Shown here in pieces: positions 49,187 through 58,423 of a DNA stretch of 64,000 bases; the first letter of the stretch is position 1; each line of letters opens with the position of its first letter. The notes beneath the pieces were generated by a model. That model was not told the origin of the DNA. It did not search any database and saw only the letters and a program-made list of their open reading frames with translations. The stretch is from Ectopseudomonas alcaliphila (GTDB taxonomy: Bacteria; Pseudomonadota; Gammaproteobacteria; Pseudomonadales; Pseudomonadaceae): NCBI RefSeq assembly GCF_900101755.1, contig NZ_FNAE01000001.1, positions 1 through 64,000 of the forward strand. The letters run 5' to 3'. Both the position numbers and the translations under genes were made by a program.

Positions 49187-50490
49187 CAGGCGCTCCTTTT
49201 CATGGTGACAGTAGCGGGCAACGGCAGGCTGATGAGAAAACGCGTGCCACGTCCCGGCTCGGAGGCGACGCGAATCTGGCCGCCGTGGTCCTGGACGATC
49301 TTGTAGCTGATGGACAAACCGAGGCCGGTGCCCTGGCCGACCGGCTTGGTGGTGAAGAAGGGATCAAAGATCTTCGCCATGACCTCGCGCGGCATGCCGC
49401 GACCGTTGTCCTGCAGCGAGATGTGAACGCCCTGGGCATCGGCCCAGCTGCGGATCTGGATGCGCCCCATGCCATCGATGGCCTGGGCGGCGTTGGTCAG
49501 CAGGTTGAGCAGCACCTGGTTGATCTGCGATGGCGCGCAGGCGATGCGTGGCAGTTCGCCCAGTTGCTGCGCCACGTCGGCCTTGTCCTTGATGTGATTA
49601 CGGGCGATCAGCAACGCGCTGCGGATGCAGTCGTTGAGATCCACCTCCTCGCTCATGGCACGGTCGACACGGGCGAAGTCCTTCAGACCGACCACCAGTT
49701 CGGCGATCTGCTCCAGGCCATACAGCGTATCGCCATACAGCTGCTGCAGGTCCTCGGCGAGCAGCTCCGGCGCCGCCTGCTGGCGGGCCTGCTCGGCAGC
49801 CTGCAGCGCCTGGCTCAGGCTTGCCTCGTCGCAATCGGGATCATTCAGGCACTGGCCCAGCCGCGCCTGCGCGGCGGCCAGCTCGAACAACGGCTCGCTC
49901 AGCTCGCGCAGCAGTTGCACGTTGTTCTTCACGTAGCCCAGCGGCGTGTTCAGCTCGTGGGCTACGCCCGCAACCATCTGCCCGAGTGAGGCCATCTTCT
50001 CCGATTGCAGCAGTTGCGCCTGGGACTCCTTGAGGTCCACCAGCGCCTGGCGCAGCACACGATTACGCTGAGCGACGCGCGCCTCCATGGCCTTGAGCAG
50101 GTCCAGCACCGTTCCCAGACCGCAGTATTCACCCTGCGCATCGATCAGGATGAAGTCCTCGGTGATCGGGTACTGCAACTGGGCCGTGACCTGCTTGGTG
50201 GCCTCCTCGAGGCTGGTTTCCAGGCTGACGATCAGCGGCGCCTCGTTCATCACCTCGCCAACCGGATGGCGACCGCGCAGGTCGCGCCCGAAGCGCTGCA
50301 TGAAGATGTCCTGCAGTGTGGCGCGACTGACCAGGCCGAGCGGCCGATTGTTCTCGTCCACCACCGGCAGCGAAAGAAACGCGCGGTGTTCGGCCGCCAG
50401 GAACAGATCGGCGACCTCGTTGATACTCATCGACGCCGCGAGCGGCGTGACGGCTCGCAATAGCGATTGCAACGCTCTGGCATGGGTCAC
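49186..50490 (-). CDS. Soluble histidine kinase with N-terminal CBS pair
   Basis: A 434-residue cytoplasmic kinase with no TM helix. Two CBS domains (about 15-65 and 80-133; [20 protein letters not shown] and [20 protein letters not shown]) could bind adenine nucleotides. A coiled segment leads to the H-box [20 protein letters not shown] with phospho-His178 and the ATPase domain ([37 protein letters not shown]). It probably senses an internal nucleotide or cofactor state and signals to the dual receiver. Divergent from eutBC. Confidence 0.9.
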   Translation of the reverse strand: MTHARALQSLLRAVTPLAASMSINEVADLFLAAEHRAFLSLPVVDENNRPLGLVSRATLQDIFMQRFGRDLRGRHPVGEVMNEAPLIVSLETSLEEATKQVTAQLQYPITEDFILIDAQGEYCGLGTVLDLLKAMEARVAQRNRVLRQALVDLKESQAQLLQSEKMASLGQMVAGVAHELNTPLGYVKNNVQLLRELSEPLFELAAAQARLGQCLNDPDCDEASLSQALQAAEQARQQAAPELLAEDLQQLYGDTLYGLEQIAELVVGLKDFARVDRAMSEEVDLNDCIRSALLIARNHIKDKADVAQQLGELPRIACAPSQINQVLLNLLTNAAQAIDGMGRIQIRSWADAQGVHISLQDNGRGMPREVMAKIFDPFFTTKPVGQGTGLGLSISYKIVQDHGGQIRVASEPGRGTRFLISLPLPATVTMKRSA

Positions 50491-50722
50491 GAACGGCCTC
50501 CCCGTGCTATCGGAAAGCCGCCATTCAAACAGTACCAGGTTGCCATCATGTGACAGGCATCACACGGCCGTGCGCCAGACCGGTGCATCCGCCCTGCCCT
50601 TGCACCCTTTTCATTCGCCCGATCTGACGGGCACCGATGCACAGGCTGCATCTGGTCAGCGATCAGGGCTCTGGCATGAGCACTGCACGGTAAGCGCATC
50701 CTCTTTGCAGCAGGTTGCAGCC

Positions 50723-52117
50723 ATGCCCTATCAAACCACCATCGGCAGCCTGGTCTACCGCTTTGCCGATCTCAAGACGCTGCTGGCCAAAGCCAGCCCG
50801 GCGCGTTCCGGCGACTACCTGGCGGGGCTGGCTGCAGCCACCTACGAAGAGCGCATGGCCGCCAAGCTGGCACTGGCCGAGGTGCCGCTCAAGCGTTTTC
50901 TCGACGAGGCGCTGATTCCCTACGAGCAGGACGAAGTCACCCGCCTGATCATCGACCGCCATGACGCCACCGCCTTCGCCCCGATCAGCCACCTGACAGT
51001 GGGCGATCTGCGCGACTGGTTGCTGCTGGAGAAGACCGACAGCGCGCGCCTGGCAGCCCTGGCCGCCGGCCTGACGCCGGAAATGGTCGCGGCGGTGAGC
51101 AAGCTGATGCGCAATCAGGACCTGATTCTGGTGGCGCGCAAATGCCAGGTGATCAGCCGTTTTCGCAACACCCTCGGGCTGCCCGGTCATCTGGCCGTAC
51201 GCCTGCAGCCCAATCACCCCACCGACGATGTGCGCGGCATCGCCGCCAGCATGCTCGACGGCCTGCTCTACGGCTCCGGCGACGCCACAGTCGGTATCAA
51301 CCCGGCCAGCGATTCGCTGCCGACGCTGATGCGCCTGTGGCAGATGATGGACGAAGTGCGCCAGCACTTCGAAATCCCCATGCAGAGCTGCGTGCTCACC
51401 CATGTCACTACACAAATCCAGGCCATCGAGGCCGGCGCACCGATCGATCTGGTGTTCCAGTCCATCGCCGGCACCGAAGCCACAAACGCCGGTTTCGGTG
51501 TGTCCCTGGCGATCCTGCGCGAAGCCCACGAGGCCGCGCTGTCGCTCGGGCGCGGCACCCTGGGGGATAACCTCATGTACTTCGAGACCGGCCAGGGCAG
51601 CGCGCTGTCGGCCGGCGGCCACCACGGCGTCGACCAGCAGACCTGCGAAGCCCGCGCCTACGCCGTGGCCCGCGAGTTCCGCCCGCTGCTGGTCAACACC
51701 GTGGTCGGTTTCATCGGCCCGGAATACCTCTACGACGGCAAGCAGATCATCCGCGCCGGCCTGGAAGACCATTTCTGCGCCAAGCTGCTCGGCCTGCCGA
51801 TGGGCTGCGACGTGTGCTACACCAACCACGCCGAAGCCGACCAGGACGACATGGACAGCCTACTCACCCTGCTCGGCGCGGCCGGCATCAACTTCATCAT
51901 GGGCATTCCCGGCGCTGACGACATCATGCTCAACTACCAGAGCACCTCGTTCCACGATGCGCTGTACCTACGCAGCGTGCTGGGCCTCAAGCGCGCCCCG
52001 GAGTTCGACGCCTGGCTGGCGCGCATGGCCATTACCGAACCGAGCGGCCGCCTGCGCGAGATCGGTCGTGGCCACCACCTGCTCAAGCAACTGCCGCACA
52101 TCTCGGGAGCCGCGTGA
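50723..52117 (+). CDS. eutB: Ethanolamine ammonia-lyase large subunit
   Basis: A 464-residue catalytic subunit of the adenosylcobalamin-dependent enzyme that converts ethanolamine to acetaldehyde and ammonia. Seen: LNPASDS-type segment near 195, AIEAGAPIDLVFQSIAGTEA, NLMYFETGQGSALSAGGHHG and MGCDVCYTNHAEADQDDMDS. Length fits EutB. No carboxysome shell genes are near, as in other pseudomonads. The ATG at 50723 starts MPYQTTIGS. It overlaps eutC by one base. Confidence 0.96.
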   Translation: MPYQTTIGSLVYRFADLKTLLAKASPARSGDYLAGLAAATYEERMAAKLALAEVPLKRFLDEALIPYEQDEVTRLIIDRHDATAFAPISHLTVGDLRDWLLLEKTDSARLAALAAGLTPEMVAAVSKLMRNQDLILVARKCQVISRFRNTLGLPGHLAVRLQPNHPTDDVRGIAASMLDGLLYGSGDATVGINPASDSLPTLMRLWQMMDEVRQHFEIPMQSCVLTHVTTQIQAIEAGAPIDLVFQSIAGTEATNAGFGVSLAILREAHEAALSLGRGTLGDNLMYFETGQGSALSAGGHHGVDQQTCEARAYAVAREFRPLLVNTVVGFIGPEYLYDGKQIIRAGLEDHFCAKLLGLPMGCDVCYTNHAEADQDDMDSLLTLLGAAGINFIMGIPGADDIMLNYQSTSFHDALYLRSVLGLKRAPEFDAWLARMAITEPSGRLREIGRGHHLLKQLPHISGAA

Positions 52118-52881
52118 TGGCCAATGACCTGATTCAGCAAAATCCCTGGGACGAACTGCGCGCGCACACCTCGGCGCGCATCGCGCTCGGCCGCGTCGGC
52201 TGCAGCTTGCCCACCCGCGAGGTGCTCAAGTTCGGCCTGGCTCATGCCCAGGCGCGCGATGCCGTGCATCGCCCGCTGGACTTCGGCGAACTCAAGCATC
52301 AGCTGCATGCAGCGGGTTTTCGCGCGCTGAAGGTGCGCAGCAACGCCGAGGACCGGCAGACCTACCTGCTGCGCCCGGATCACGGCCGCCACCTGCATGG
52401 CGACTGCCGGGTACAGCTGCAGCACGAACTGCCGGCACCGGAACTGGCCATCGTCCTGGCCGACGGCTTGTCCGCCGTCGCAGTGCAGCGCCATGCCCTG
52501 CCGCTGCTGCAGGCCTTGCGCGAACGCTTCGACACCGACTGGGCCAACACCCCGGTGGTGCTGGCCGAACAAGGCCGCGTGGCGATCGGCGACGGCATCG
52601 GCGAAGCGCTGCGCGCGCGTCTGGTGATCGTGATGATCGGCGAACGTCCTGGGCTGACCTCGCCGGACAGCCTGGGCCTGTACCTGACCTATGCGCCGCG
52701 CGTGGGCTGCCCGGACAGCGCGCGCAACTGCATCTCCAACGTACGCCCGGAAGGCCTGCCCTACGAGCAGGCCGCCCACAAGCTCGACTACCTGGCACGC
52801 CAGGCGCTTCGCCTGCAACTGAGTGGCGTGCAACTCAAGGACGACAGCAATCTGCAACCGGTCGCACGACAGGCAGACTGA
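52117..52881 (+). CDS. eutC: Ethanolamine ammonia-lyase small subunit
   Basis: A 254-residue subunit that helps hold the cobalamin cofactor. Seen: DELRAHTSARIALGRVGCSL at the N terminus, KVRSNAEDRQTYLLRPDHGR, QGRVAIGDGIGEAL and RPGLTSPDSLGLYLTYAPRV. The ATG overlaps the eutB stop (TGATG), so translation is coupled and the subunit ratio held. No ethanolamine transporter or aldehyde dehydrogenase lies in the window. Confidence 0.96.
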   Translation: MANDLIQQNPWDELRAHTSARIALGRVGCSLPTREVLKFGLAHAQARDAVHRPLDFGELKHQLHAAGFRALKVRSNAEDRQTYLLRPDHGRHLHGDCRVQLQHELPAPELAIVLADGLSAVAVQRHALPLLQALRERFDTDWANTPVVLAEQGRVAIGDGIGEALRARLVIVMIGERPGLTSPDSLGLYLTYAPRVGCPDSARNCISNVRPEGLPYEQAAHKLDYLARQALRLQLSGVQLKDDSNLQPVARQAD

Positions 52882-52935
52882 CAAGCCTCGGCACGCGGGG
52901 TATGGTGATAGCTCTACTCCCCGTAAGGAATCGTC

Positions 52936-53109
52936 ATGCCCTGGTACGTCTGGCTGCTGCTGGCTCTGGTGTTCGGCTCGGTGATCGGTAGCCTGCTGGT
53001 GCTGCGCAGCAGCGCCAAGAAAATGCCCCTGAGCGAGGACCAACTCGAACGCATGCGCAAGCGCGCCGTCGAGCAGGAAGCCAAGGACGAGCGCGAGCGT
53101 CAGCGCTAG
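52936..53109 (+). CDS. Small membrane protein, DUF2897-type
   Basis: A 57-residue protein: one N-terminal membrane helix (WYVWLLLALVFGSVIGSLLV) and a strongly charged C-terminal helix (EDQLERMRKRAVEQEAKDER). This matches the Pseudomonas DUF2897 pattern. It probably sits in the inner membrane with the charged part in the cytosol; function unknown. TAAGGAA precedes the ATG. It follows eutC by 54 bases and precedes the CPBP protease by 81. Confidence 0.85.
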   Translation: MPWYVWLLLALVFGSVIGSLLVLRSSAKKMPLSEDQLERMRKRAVEQEAKDERERQR

Positions 53110-53190
53110 ACGCACTCGTCCCGTCAGGTAACGCCAAGACTGCCCGCAACGCAGCCTGCTAGACTGCGCGCCTTCCCCAGGAGAGGTGCC

Positions 53191-53949
53191 ATGCCCCTGC
53201 ATCTGCGCTTGCTGCTCCCCGCTCTCACTCTGGCCTTGGGCAGCGGCCTGGGCTTCATCCAACCCACCGGCCTGCTGCTGGGCAGCGCATTCGTCATCGT
53301 CCTGCTGGCCGGACAATCGCAACTGCCGAACTGGCTATGGTTGCCTCTTATCCTGCTCGGCGGCATTGCCCTGGCGGCGCACCTCATACCCGGTTTCAGC
53401 TCCTGGCAGTTGTGGCAGCCACGTCTCATCAGTGCTGATGCGGCGCCCTATGGCCTACGCCTGTCCTGGGACAAGTTGCTGCTGGGCAGCGCCCTGCTGG
53501 CCTGGTGGTTGGGACAACCGCGTAGCCCCGTGATTTCGCTGAAACATGCCTGGCTGGCCTGCATCGCTACCTTGCTGCTGGTACCGCTGCTGGCCATGGC
53601 GCTGGGCCTGGTCGCCTGGCAGCCCAAATGGCCGCAGGGCCTGCTGCTGTGGCTTGCGGTCAATCTCGGCGTGGCGGTACTGGCGGAGGAACTACTGTTT
53701 CGCGGTCTGTTGCAGACTGCCCTGATCAAGCGCCTGGGCATCTGGCCCGGATTACTGTTGACAGCGGGTCTGTTCGGCGCGGCCCACCTGCCTTTCAGCA
53801 GCCTATTTGCCGTGGTGGCGACCTGCGCAGGGCTCGGCTACGGCCTGGTCTTTCATTACAGCGGCCGCCTGAGCCTGGCCATCGCGCTGCACGTAGCGGT
53901 CAATCTGCTGCATATTCTGTTGCTGAGCTATCCGCTACGACTGGCGTGA
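53191..53949 (+). CDS. CPBP-family intramembrane protease
   Basis: A 252-residue membrane protein with about eight hydrophobic segments. The C-terminal third has the Rce1/CPBP catalytic motifs VLAEELLFRGLLQTAL (Glu-Glu and Arg) and FGAAHLPFSSLF (His), and LAIALHVAVNLLH. The family cleaves prenylated or leader peptides in membranes; its substrate here is unknown. AGGAGAGG precedes the ATG. The 3' end overlaps the convergent solute-binding gene by 50 bases. Confidence 0.87.
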   Translation: MPLHLRLLLPALTLALGSGLGFIQPTGLLLGSAFVIVLLAGQSQLPNWLWLPLILLGGIALAAHLIPGFSSWQLWQPRLISADAAPYGLRLSWDKLLLGSALLAWWLGQPRSPVISLKHAWLACIATLLLVPLLAMALGLVAWQPKWPQGLLLWLAVNLGVAVLAEELLFRGLLQTALIKRLGIWPGLLLTAGLFGAAHLPFSSLFAVVATCAGLGYGLVFHYSGRLSLAIALHVAVNLLHILLLSYPLRLA

Positions 53950-54718
53950 CGGCAATACGGTACGGCGAGAAGATGCGTTGCAATTCGCCTTTGACCCTCA
54001 GTTGCTCGAGCAAGGCAGCGAAGCGTTCAGGACTTATCGGGGCGCCAGCGCGAATCATCGCATGATGGCGATAGACCTGATCGACACGCTCGGAGATCAG
54101 CAACTGGCGTGCATGCTCGCGATTGCGTTCGAGGAAGTCATAGAGATTGGAGCGAGTGACCAGCGCGACGTCGGCCCGCCCGCGTATCACCATCAGCAGA
54201 TTGCTGTCATGGGAGTGACCGAGGTTGGCGTTGAAGGTGCTGGTCAGGAACTCCGGGTCACTATTGAATTGGGCAAACCCGTAGTGATAGCCGCGATAAA
54301 GCGCCAGGCGCTTGCCTTCGAGCTGTTCGAAGTAACTCTGGCCGCGCAGCGCCTCGTTCCTGGCGACGAACAGCTCCGCATCCTCCAGCCTCATATCGAC
54401 GGCTTCAGCGTCGATGCCCTGCCATCCCCACTGCGGATTCTCGAAAATCGCCATGTCGATACGCCCGCGCTGCAGATCGCCGAAACGACGCACGATGGCG
54501 GTGGGCAACATGGTGAAGTGGTATTCGCTCTGCTCTCGATTGAGCGCTTCGAGCAGTTGCGGCAGCAGGCCTCTCGTGTCCTGCAGGTTGGACTTGATCA
54601 CATAGGGGGGAAAATGCGCGCCACCGACCTTGACCAGCTCGGCCGCACAGAGAGAACCCGCTAGCAAGAGACCCAAGGTACCCAAACATCCGTGAATCCA
54701 GCACCGCACATGCCGCAT
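53900..54718 (-). CDS. Periplasmic solute-binding protein (family 3-like), orphan
   Basis: A 272-residue exported protein: signal peptide GCLGTLGLLLAGSLCAA, then AELVKVGGAHFPPYVIKSNL and RGRIDMAIFENPQWGWQGID, typical of amino-acid-type binding proteins. No transporter permease or ATPase lies nearby, and the paralogue at 54795-55607 is adjacent, so both may feed a sensor or a distant transporter. GGGGA lies upstream of ATG 54718. The final 50 bases overlap the CPBP gene 3' end. Confidence 0.85.
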   Translation of the reverse strand: MRHVRCWIHGCLGTLGLLLAGSLCAAELVKVGGAHFPPYVIKSNLQDTRGLLPQLLEALNREQSEYHFTMLPTAIVRRFGDLQRGRIDMAIFENPQWGWQGIDAEAVDMRLEDAELFVARNEALRGQSYFEQLEGKRLALYRGYHYGFAQFNSDPEFLTSTFNANLGHSHDSNLLMVIRGRADVALVTRSNLYDFLERNREHARQLLISERVDQVYRHHAMIRAGAPISPERFAALLEQLRVKGELQRIFSPYRIAVTPVVADSSATEYAAD

Positions 54719-54794
54719 GTCGAGTCCCCAAAAAAATCCTTCTCTCAGTGTAGTGCACACTACTCCAGTCTCTCCTGACCGACTAGATGGATTT

Positions 54795-55607
54795 TCACTC
54801 TACTGACACTTTGTTGCCCAATGCCAGACGATAGCGCCCAAGTAGCCTCGATAGCTCTCCACTGGCCTGCAACTGGTTCAACAGTTCGGCAACTTCAGCC
54901 GGGCTCAGCGGCCCCTTGGGCCGTAACAGCACCTGATGGTGATAGAACTGATCCAGACGATCGGACACCAGCAACCGGGGCAGCACTTCCGGGTGCCGGT
55001 CCAGAAACAACTCCAGGTACGAGCGCGTCACTACAGCGATATCGACGCGCCGCGCCAGCAGCATGCGCAGGTTGCTATCGTGAGAATAGGTCAGCAGCGC
55101 GTTGAAGTTCCGCGCGAGATAATCAGGGTCGGCGTCGAAACTGGCGAAGCCATAGTGATAGCCGTTGTAGAGCGCCATGCGCTTGTCGTTGAAATCCTCG
55201 AAATATTCCTGCCCACGCCCCGGCGCCGCCGCGGCGACATAGACTTCCGCATCATCGATATCCAGCCCCAAGGCCAGGTATGACGTGCCCTGCCAACCCC
55301 AGCGACTGGACTCGAAGAACATCAGATCGAAGCGTCCGTTCTCCAGGTCGCGGTAACGGCGGGTCGCCGAGGTCGGTACCAGGACGAAATGGTATTGCTG
55401 CTGCGCTGCATTGAGCGCGCGCAACAACTCGGGCACCAAACCTTGCGGGTAAGGTGATTCGGGTTTGTCCAGATAAGGCGGGAAGTGATAACCGCCGACA
55501 CGCACCTCCTGCACCGCAACGGCAGCAGGTACATGCAACAGTGAAAGACAGCACAACAGGCAAAAGGCTAGCGCGCGCAAACTCGACCTCTCGTCACGGA
55601 TCACCAC
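54795..55607 (-). CDS. Periplasmic solute-binding protein (family 3-like), paralogue
   Basis: A roughly 270-residue paralogue of the previous protein with the same landmarks: VQEVRVGGYHFPPYLDKPES, NGRFDLMFFESSRWGWQGTS, LALGLDIDDAEVYVAA and MALYNGYHYGFASFDADPDY. The signal peptide is LAFCLLCCLSLLHVPAAVA. The start is uncertain: GTG 55607 or 55604, or TTG 55580, which has GAGAGG at good spacing. A 76-base gap separates it from the downstream paralogue, so they may form one transcript. Confidence 0.83.
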   Translation of the reverse strand: MVIRDERSSLRALAFCLLCCLSLLHVPAAVAVQEVRVGGYHFPPYLDKPESPYPQGLVPELLRALNAAQQQYHFVLVPTSATRRYRDLENGRFDLMFFESSRWGWQGTSYLALGLDIDDAEVYVAAAAPGRGQEYFEDFNDKRMALYNGYHYGFASFDADPDYLARNFNALLTYSHDSNLRMLLARRVDIAVVTRSYLELFLDRHPEVLPRLLVSDRLDQFYHHQVLLRPKGPLSPAEVAELLNQLQASGELSRLLGRYRLALGNKVSVE

Positions 55608-55675
55608 CTGGGTGCACCCCAGCGCCCGTGTTCGAGCCGAAAACCGGCAGTTGCTCCTATCCTAGCCGAATTCGC

Positions 55676-56299
55676 TCAGGCTTCCTTGCACACCAATGAC
55701 AGCGCCTCCTCGGCCAACTGATCCAGCGTCATCGGTCCCTGCGAACGGAACCAGGTATTGGTCCAGCTCAGCGCACCGGTGAGAAAGCGCCGCTGGATGA
55801 AAGGGTCGCCCTTGAAGTAACCGGCATCACGCGCCTCACTCAGCACCGCCAGCCAGATCTGCTCGTAGGTATCACGCAAGGCCAGTACCTGCGCCTGGCC
55901 GTCTTCTGACAGCGAGCGCCATTCGTAGACCAGCACCGCCATGGCCTCGCCAGTACCGCCCATGATCGATTGCAGCTCGCAGCGGATCAGCGCCAGCAAC
56001 CGCTCACGGGTGCCCTGCGCCTCGGCCAGCGCGGAGCGCATCAGGGCGGTGTTGTAGATGATGGTTTCCTCCATCACCGAGCGCAGGATTTCGTCCTTGC
56101 TCTTGAAATGATGAAAGATGCTGCCCGACTGAATACCAATGGCCGCAGCCAGATCACGCACCGTGGTGCGCTCGTAACCCTTGCTGCGGAACAGGTGGGC
56201 GGCCATCTGCAACAGCTTGCCACGGGCGCTTTGCGGATCGGTGACCTGGCCGTTGTCGACCAGCTCCTGCATCACGGCCTGGGCTCTGTGTTCGTCCAC
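55676..56299 (-). CDS. atuR: TetR-family repressor of acyclic terpene utilisation
   Basis: A 207-residue TetR regulator. N-terminal HTH: ARGKLLQMAAHLFRSKGYER followed by RDLAAAIGIQSGSIFHHFKS; the C-terminal part has EWRSLSEDGQAQVLALRDTY. GTG 56299 is chosen for its GGGGAG site; a longer frame has no such signal. It is divergent from atuA with two inverted 16-base operators between, as known for AtuR of P. aeruginosa, which represses the atu genes until terpene-derived CoA esters appear. Confidence 0.92.
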   Translation of the reverse strand: MDEHRAQAVMQELVDNGQVTDPQSARGKLLQMAAHLFRSKGYERTTVRDLAAAIGIQSGSIFHHFKSKDEILRSVMEETIIYNTALMRSALAEAQGTRERLLALIRCELQSIMGGTGEAMAVLVYEWRSLSEDGQAQVLALRDTYEQIWLAVLSEARDAGYFKGDPFIQRRFLTGALSWTNTWFRSQGPMTLDQLAEEALSLVCKEA

Positions 56300-56405
56300 G
56301 CTGACTTCTCCCCTGATTGCCCTGCACGGCGATTGTTCTAATGAATTCTCTATGCTGCCGGCAAGTGCTTGTCTTGCTTGACGAAATGTATGCGGCAGCA
56401 GCTGA

Positions 56406-56478
56406 CCAAGCAAGCGCTTGGCCGCACTTTTGGCTGAATTGCCCTCTTGCGCCACTTTTCAACCAAGCGCTTGCTTGG
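56406..56478. promoter_or_regulatory. Paired AtuR operators between atuR and atuA
   Basis: CCAAGCAAGCGCTTGG (56406-56421) and its exact reverse complement CCAAGCGCTTGCTTGG (56463-56478) are 41 bases apart, each with the palindromic core CAAGCGCTTG. AtuR of P. aeruginosa is reported to bind two inverted repeats in this gap. A degenerate third copy (CAAGTGCTTG) lies at 56362-56371. The plus-strand site is 42 bases before atuA. Confidence 0.85.
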
Positions 56479-56520
56479 TAATGTCGACCTACCTTCTCAA
56501 TGTGTGACGGGCCAATTCCA

Positions 56521-58314
56521 ATGAGCAAAACCGTACGCATCGGCTGCGCCTCCGCGTTCTGGGGCGACACCTCCACCGCTGCCGCCCAGCTTGTCCGGGG
56601 AATCGAACTGGATTACCTGGTGTTCGACTACCTGGCCGAAATCACCATGTCGATCATGGCCGGCGCCCGCATGAAGAAGCCTGACGACGGCTACGCCCGT
56701 GACTTCGTCGAAGTGCTCGCCCCGCTGCTGGGTGACATCGCCACGAAGAAGATCCGCGTCATCAGCAACGCCGGCGGGGTCAATCCGATGGCCTGCGCCG
56801 CCGCACTGAGCGCCGCCTGCGAGCAGGCCAACGTGCAACTGAAGATCGCCGTACTGCACGGTGACAACCTGCAGCCCAAGCTCGGCGAGCTGGTCAAGGC
56901 CGGCACCCGCGAGATGTTCACGGGCGCCGCGCTGCCGCCCTTCTGCGTCTCGGTCAACGCCTACCTGGGCGCGCCGGGCATCGTCGCCGCACTCGAGCAA
57001 GGCGCCGACATCGTCATCACTGGCCGTGTGGTCGACAGCGCAGTGGTCAGCGCCGCGCTGGGACACGAATTCGGCTGGGCCTGGAACGACTACGACAAGC
57101 TGGCCCAGGCCGCGCTGGCCGGGCACATCATCGAATGCGGCGCACAGTGCACCGGCGGCAACTTCACCGACTGGCGCGATGTGCCGGACTACGAACACAT
57201 CGGCTTTCCCATCGTCGAGGTCGAGGACGACGGCCGCTTCGTCGTGACCAAGCCGGAGGGTTCCGGCGGTTTGGTCACGCCTTTTACCGTCGGCGAGCAG
57301 ATGCTCTACGAAATCGGTGACCCACGCGCCTACTTGCTGCCGGATGTGGTCTGCGATTTCACCCAGGTCGAGCTGAGCCAGGTCGGCGACAACCGCGTGC
57401 AGCTGCAGGGCGCTCGCGGCCTGCCGCCCACCGACCAATACAAGGTCAGCGCCACGCACCCTGACGGCTTTCGCTGCACCGCCAGCTTCCTGCTCGCCGG
57501 CATCGATGCGGTGGCCAAGGCCGAGCGCGTCAGCGAGGCGATCATCAACAAGACCGAAGAGATGTTCGCCGAGCGCGGCTGGGGTCGTTACCAGGAGGTC
57601 AGTGTCGAGCTGCTCGGCAGCGAAGCCACTTATGGCACCCGCGCCCAGCGCAATGACTGCCGCGAGGTGGTGGTGAAGATCGCTGCACGCCATGCCAAGA
57701 AAGAGGCGTTGATCCTCTTCTCCCGCGAGATCGCTCAGGCCGCCACCGGCATGGCGCCTGGCCTGACCGGCATTGTCGGTGGCCGCCCCACCGTCTACCC
57801 GGTGATCCGTCTATTCAGTTTCCTGGTGGACAAGAGCGTCTGCACTCTGGAGGTGGAGATCGATGGCGAGCGCCAGCCAGTCGTCCTGCCCCAGGTCGAT
57901 GCCTTCGACCCCGAGCGACTTCTTGCGCCAGCAGCGCTGCCCGTACCGATGGGTGAAGCGGACGCTGCCGTGCCGCTGATCCGCCTGGCCGTGGCCCGCT
58001 CCGGCGACAAGGGTAACCACAGCAATATCGGCGTAATGGCCAGAAAGCCCGAATACCTGGCGTGGATAGCCGCTGCGCTGACGCCCGAAGCCGTGGCCAA
58101 CTGGATGACGCATACCCTGGACGCCGAACAGGGCCGCGTCAGCCGCTGGTACCTGCCGGCCAGCCACAGCCTCAACTTCCTGTTGGAGAACGCGCTCGGC
58201 GGCGGAGGCGTCGCCAGCCTGCGCATCGACCCACAGGGCAAGGCCTTCGCCCAGCAACTGCTGGAGTTTCCGGTGCCGGTGCCCAGGGCGCTGGCGGATC
58301 AACTGCACGACTGA
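56521..58314 (+). CDS. atuA: Acyclic terpene utilisation protein AtuA (DUF1446)
   Basis: A 597-residue cytosolic protein. The N-terminal DUF1446 domain begins [20 protein letters not shown] and contains [20 protein letters not shown]; the C-terminal part has [20 protein letters not shown]. Its reaction is not established, but AtuA is required for citronellol and geraniol use in P. aeruginosa. ATG 56521 is used; ATG 56500 lacks a ribosome site. It is the first gene of the atu operon behind paired AtuR sites. Confidence 0.93.
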   Translation: MSKTVRIGCASAFWGDTSTAAAQLVRGIELDYLVFDYLAEITMSIMAGARMKKPDDGYARDFVEVLAPLLGDIATKKIRVISNAGGVNPMACAAALSAACEQANVQLKIAVLHGDNLQPKLGELVKAGTREMFTGAALPPFCVSVNAYLGAPGIVAALEQGADIVITGRVVDSAVVSAALGHEFGWAWNDYDKLAQAALAGHIIECGAQCTGGNFTDWRDVPDYEHIGFPIVEVEDDGRFVVTKPEGSGGLVTPFTVGEQMLYEIGDPRAYLLPDVVCDFTQVELSQVGDNRVQLQGARGLPPTDQYKVSATHPDGFRCTASFLLAGIDAVAKAERVSEAIINKTEEMFAERGWGRYQEVSVELLGSEATYGTRAQRNDCREVVVKIAARHAKKEALILFSREIAQAATGMAPGLTGIVGGRPTVYPVIRLFSFLVDKSVCTLEVEIDGERQPVVLPQVDAFDPERLLAPAALPVPMGEADAAVPLIRLAVARSGDKGNHSNIGVMARKPEYLAWIAAALTPEAVANWMTHTLDAEQGRVSRWYLPASHSLNFLLENALGGGGVASLRIDPQGKAFAQQLLEFPVPVPRALADQLHD

Positions 58315-58318
58315 TTTA

Positions 58319-58399
58319 TGTGGGAGCGGTCGGGCGGCGTAGCGCTTCAGCCGCGATGCTCTTGCCCTAGCCCAATCGCGGCTGAAGCCGCTCCTACGG
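58319..58399. repeat. REP-type inverted repeat pair inside the atu operon
   Basis: TGTGGGAGCGGTCGGGCGGC-AGCGCTTCAGCCGCGA faces TCGCGGCTGAAGCCGCTCCTACGGC. It sits in the 109-base gap between atuA and atuB and could affect mRNA stability or partial termination. Confidence 0.8.
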
Positions 58400-58423
58400 C
58401 AACCGATAAGGACAATAAGAACA

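Noticed and set aside
51934..53322. 462-codon minus-strand frame across eutC
   Set aside because: Low-complexity Gln/Ala-rich shadow of eutBC with no supporting signal.
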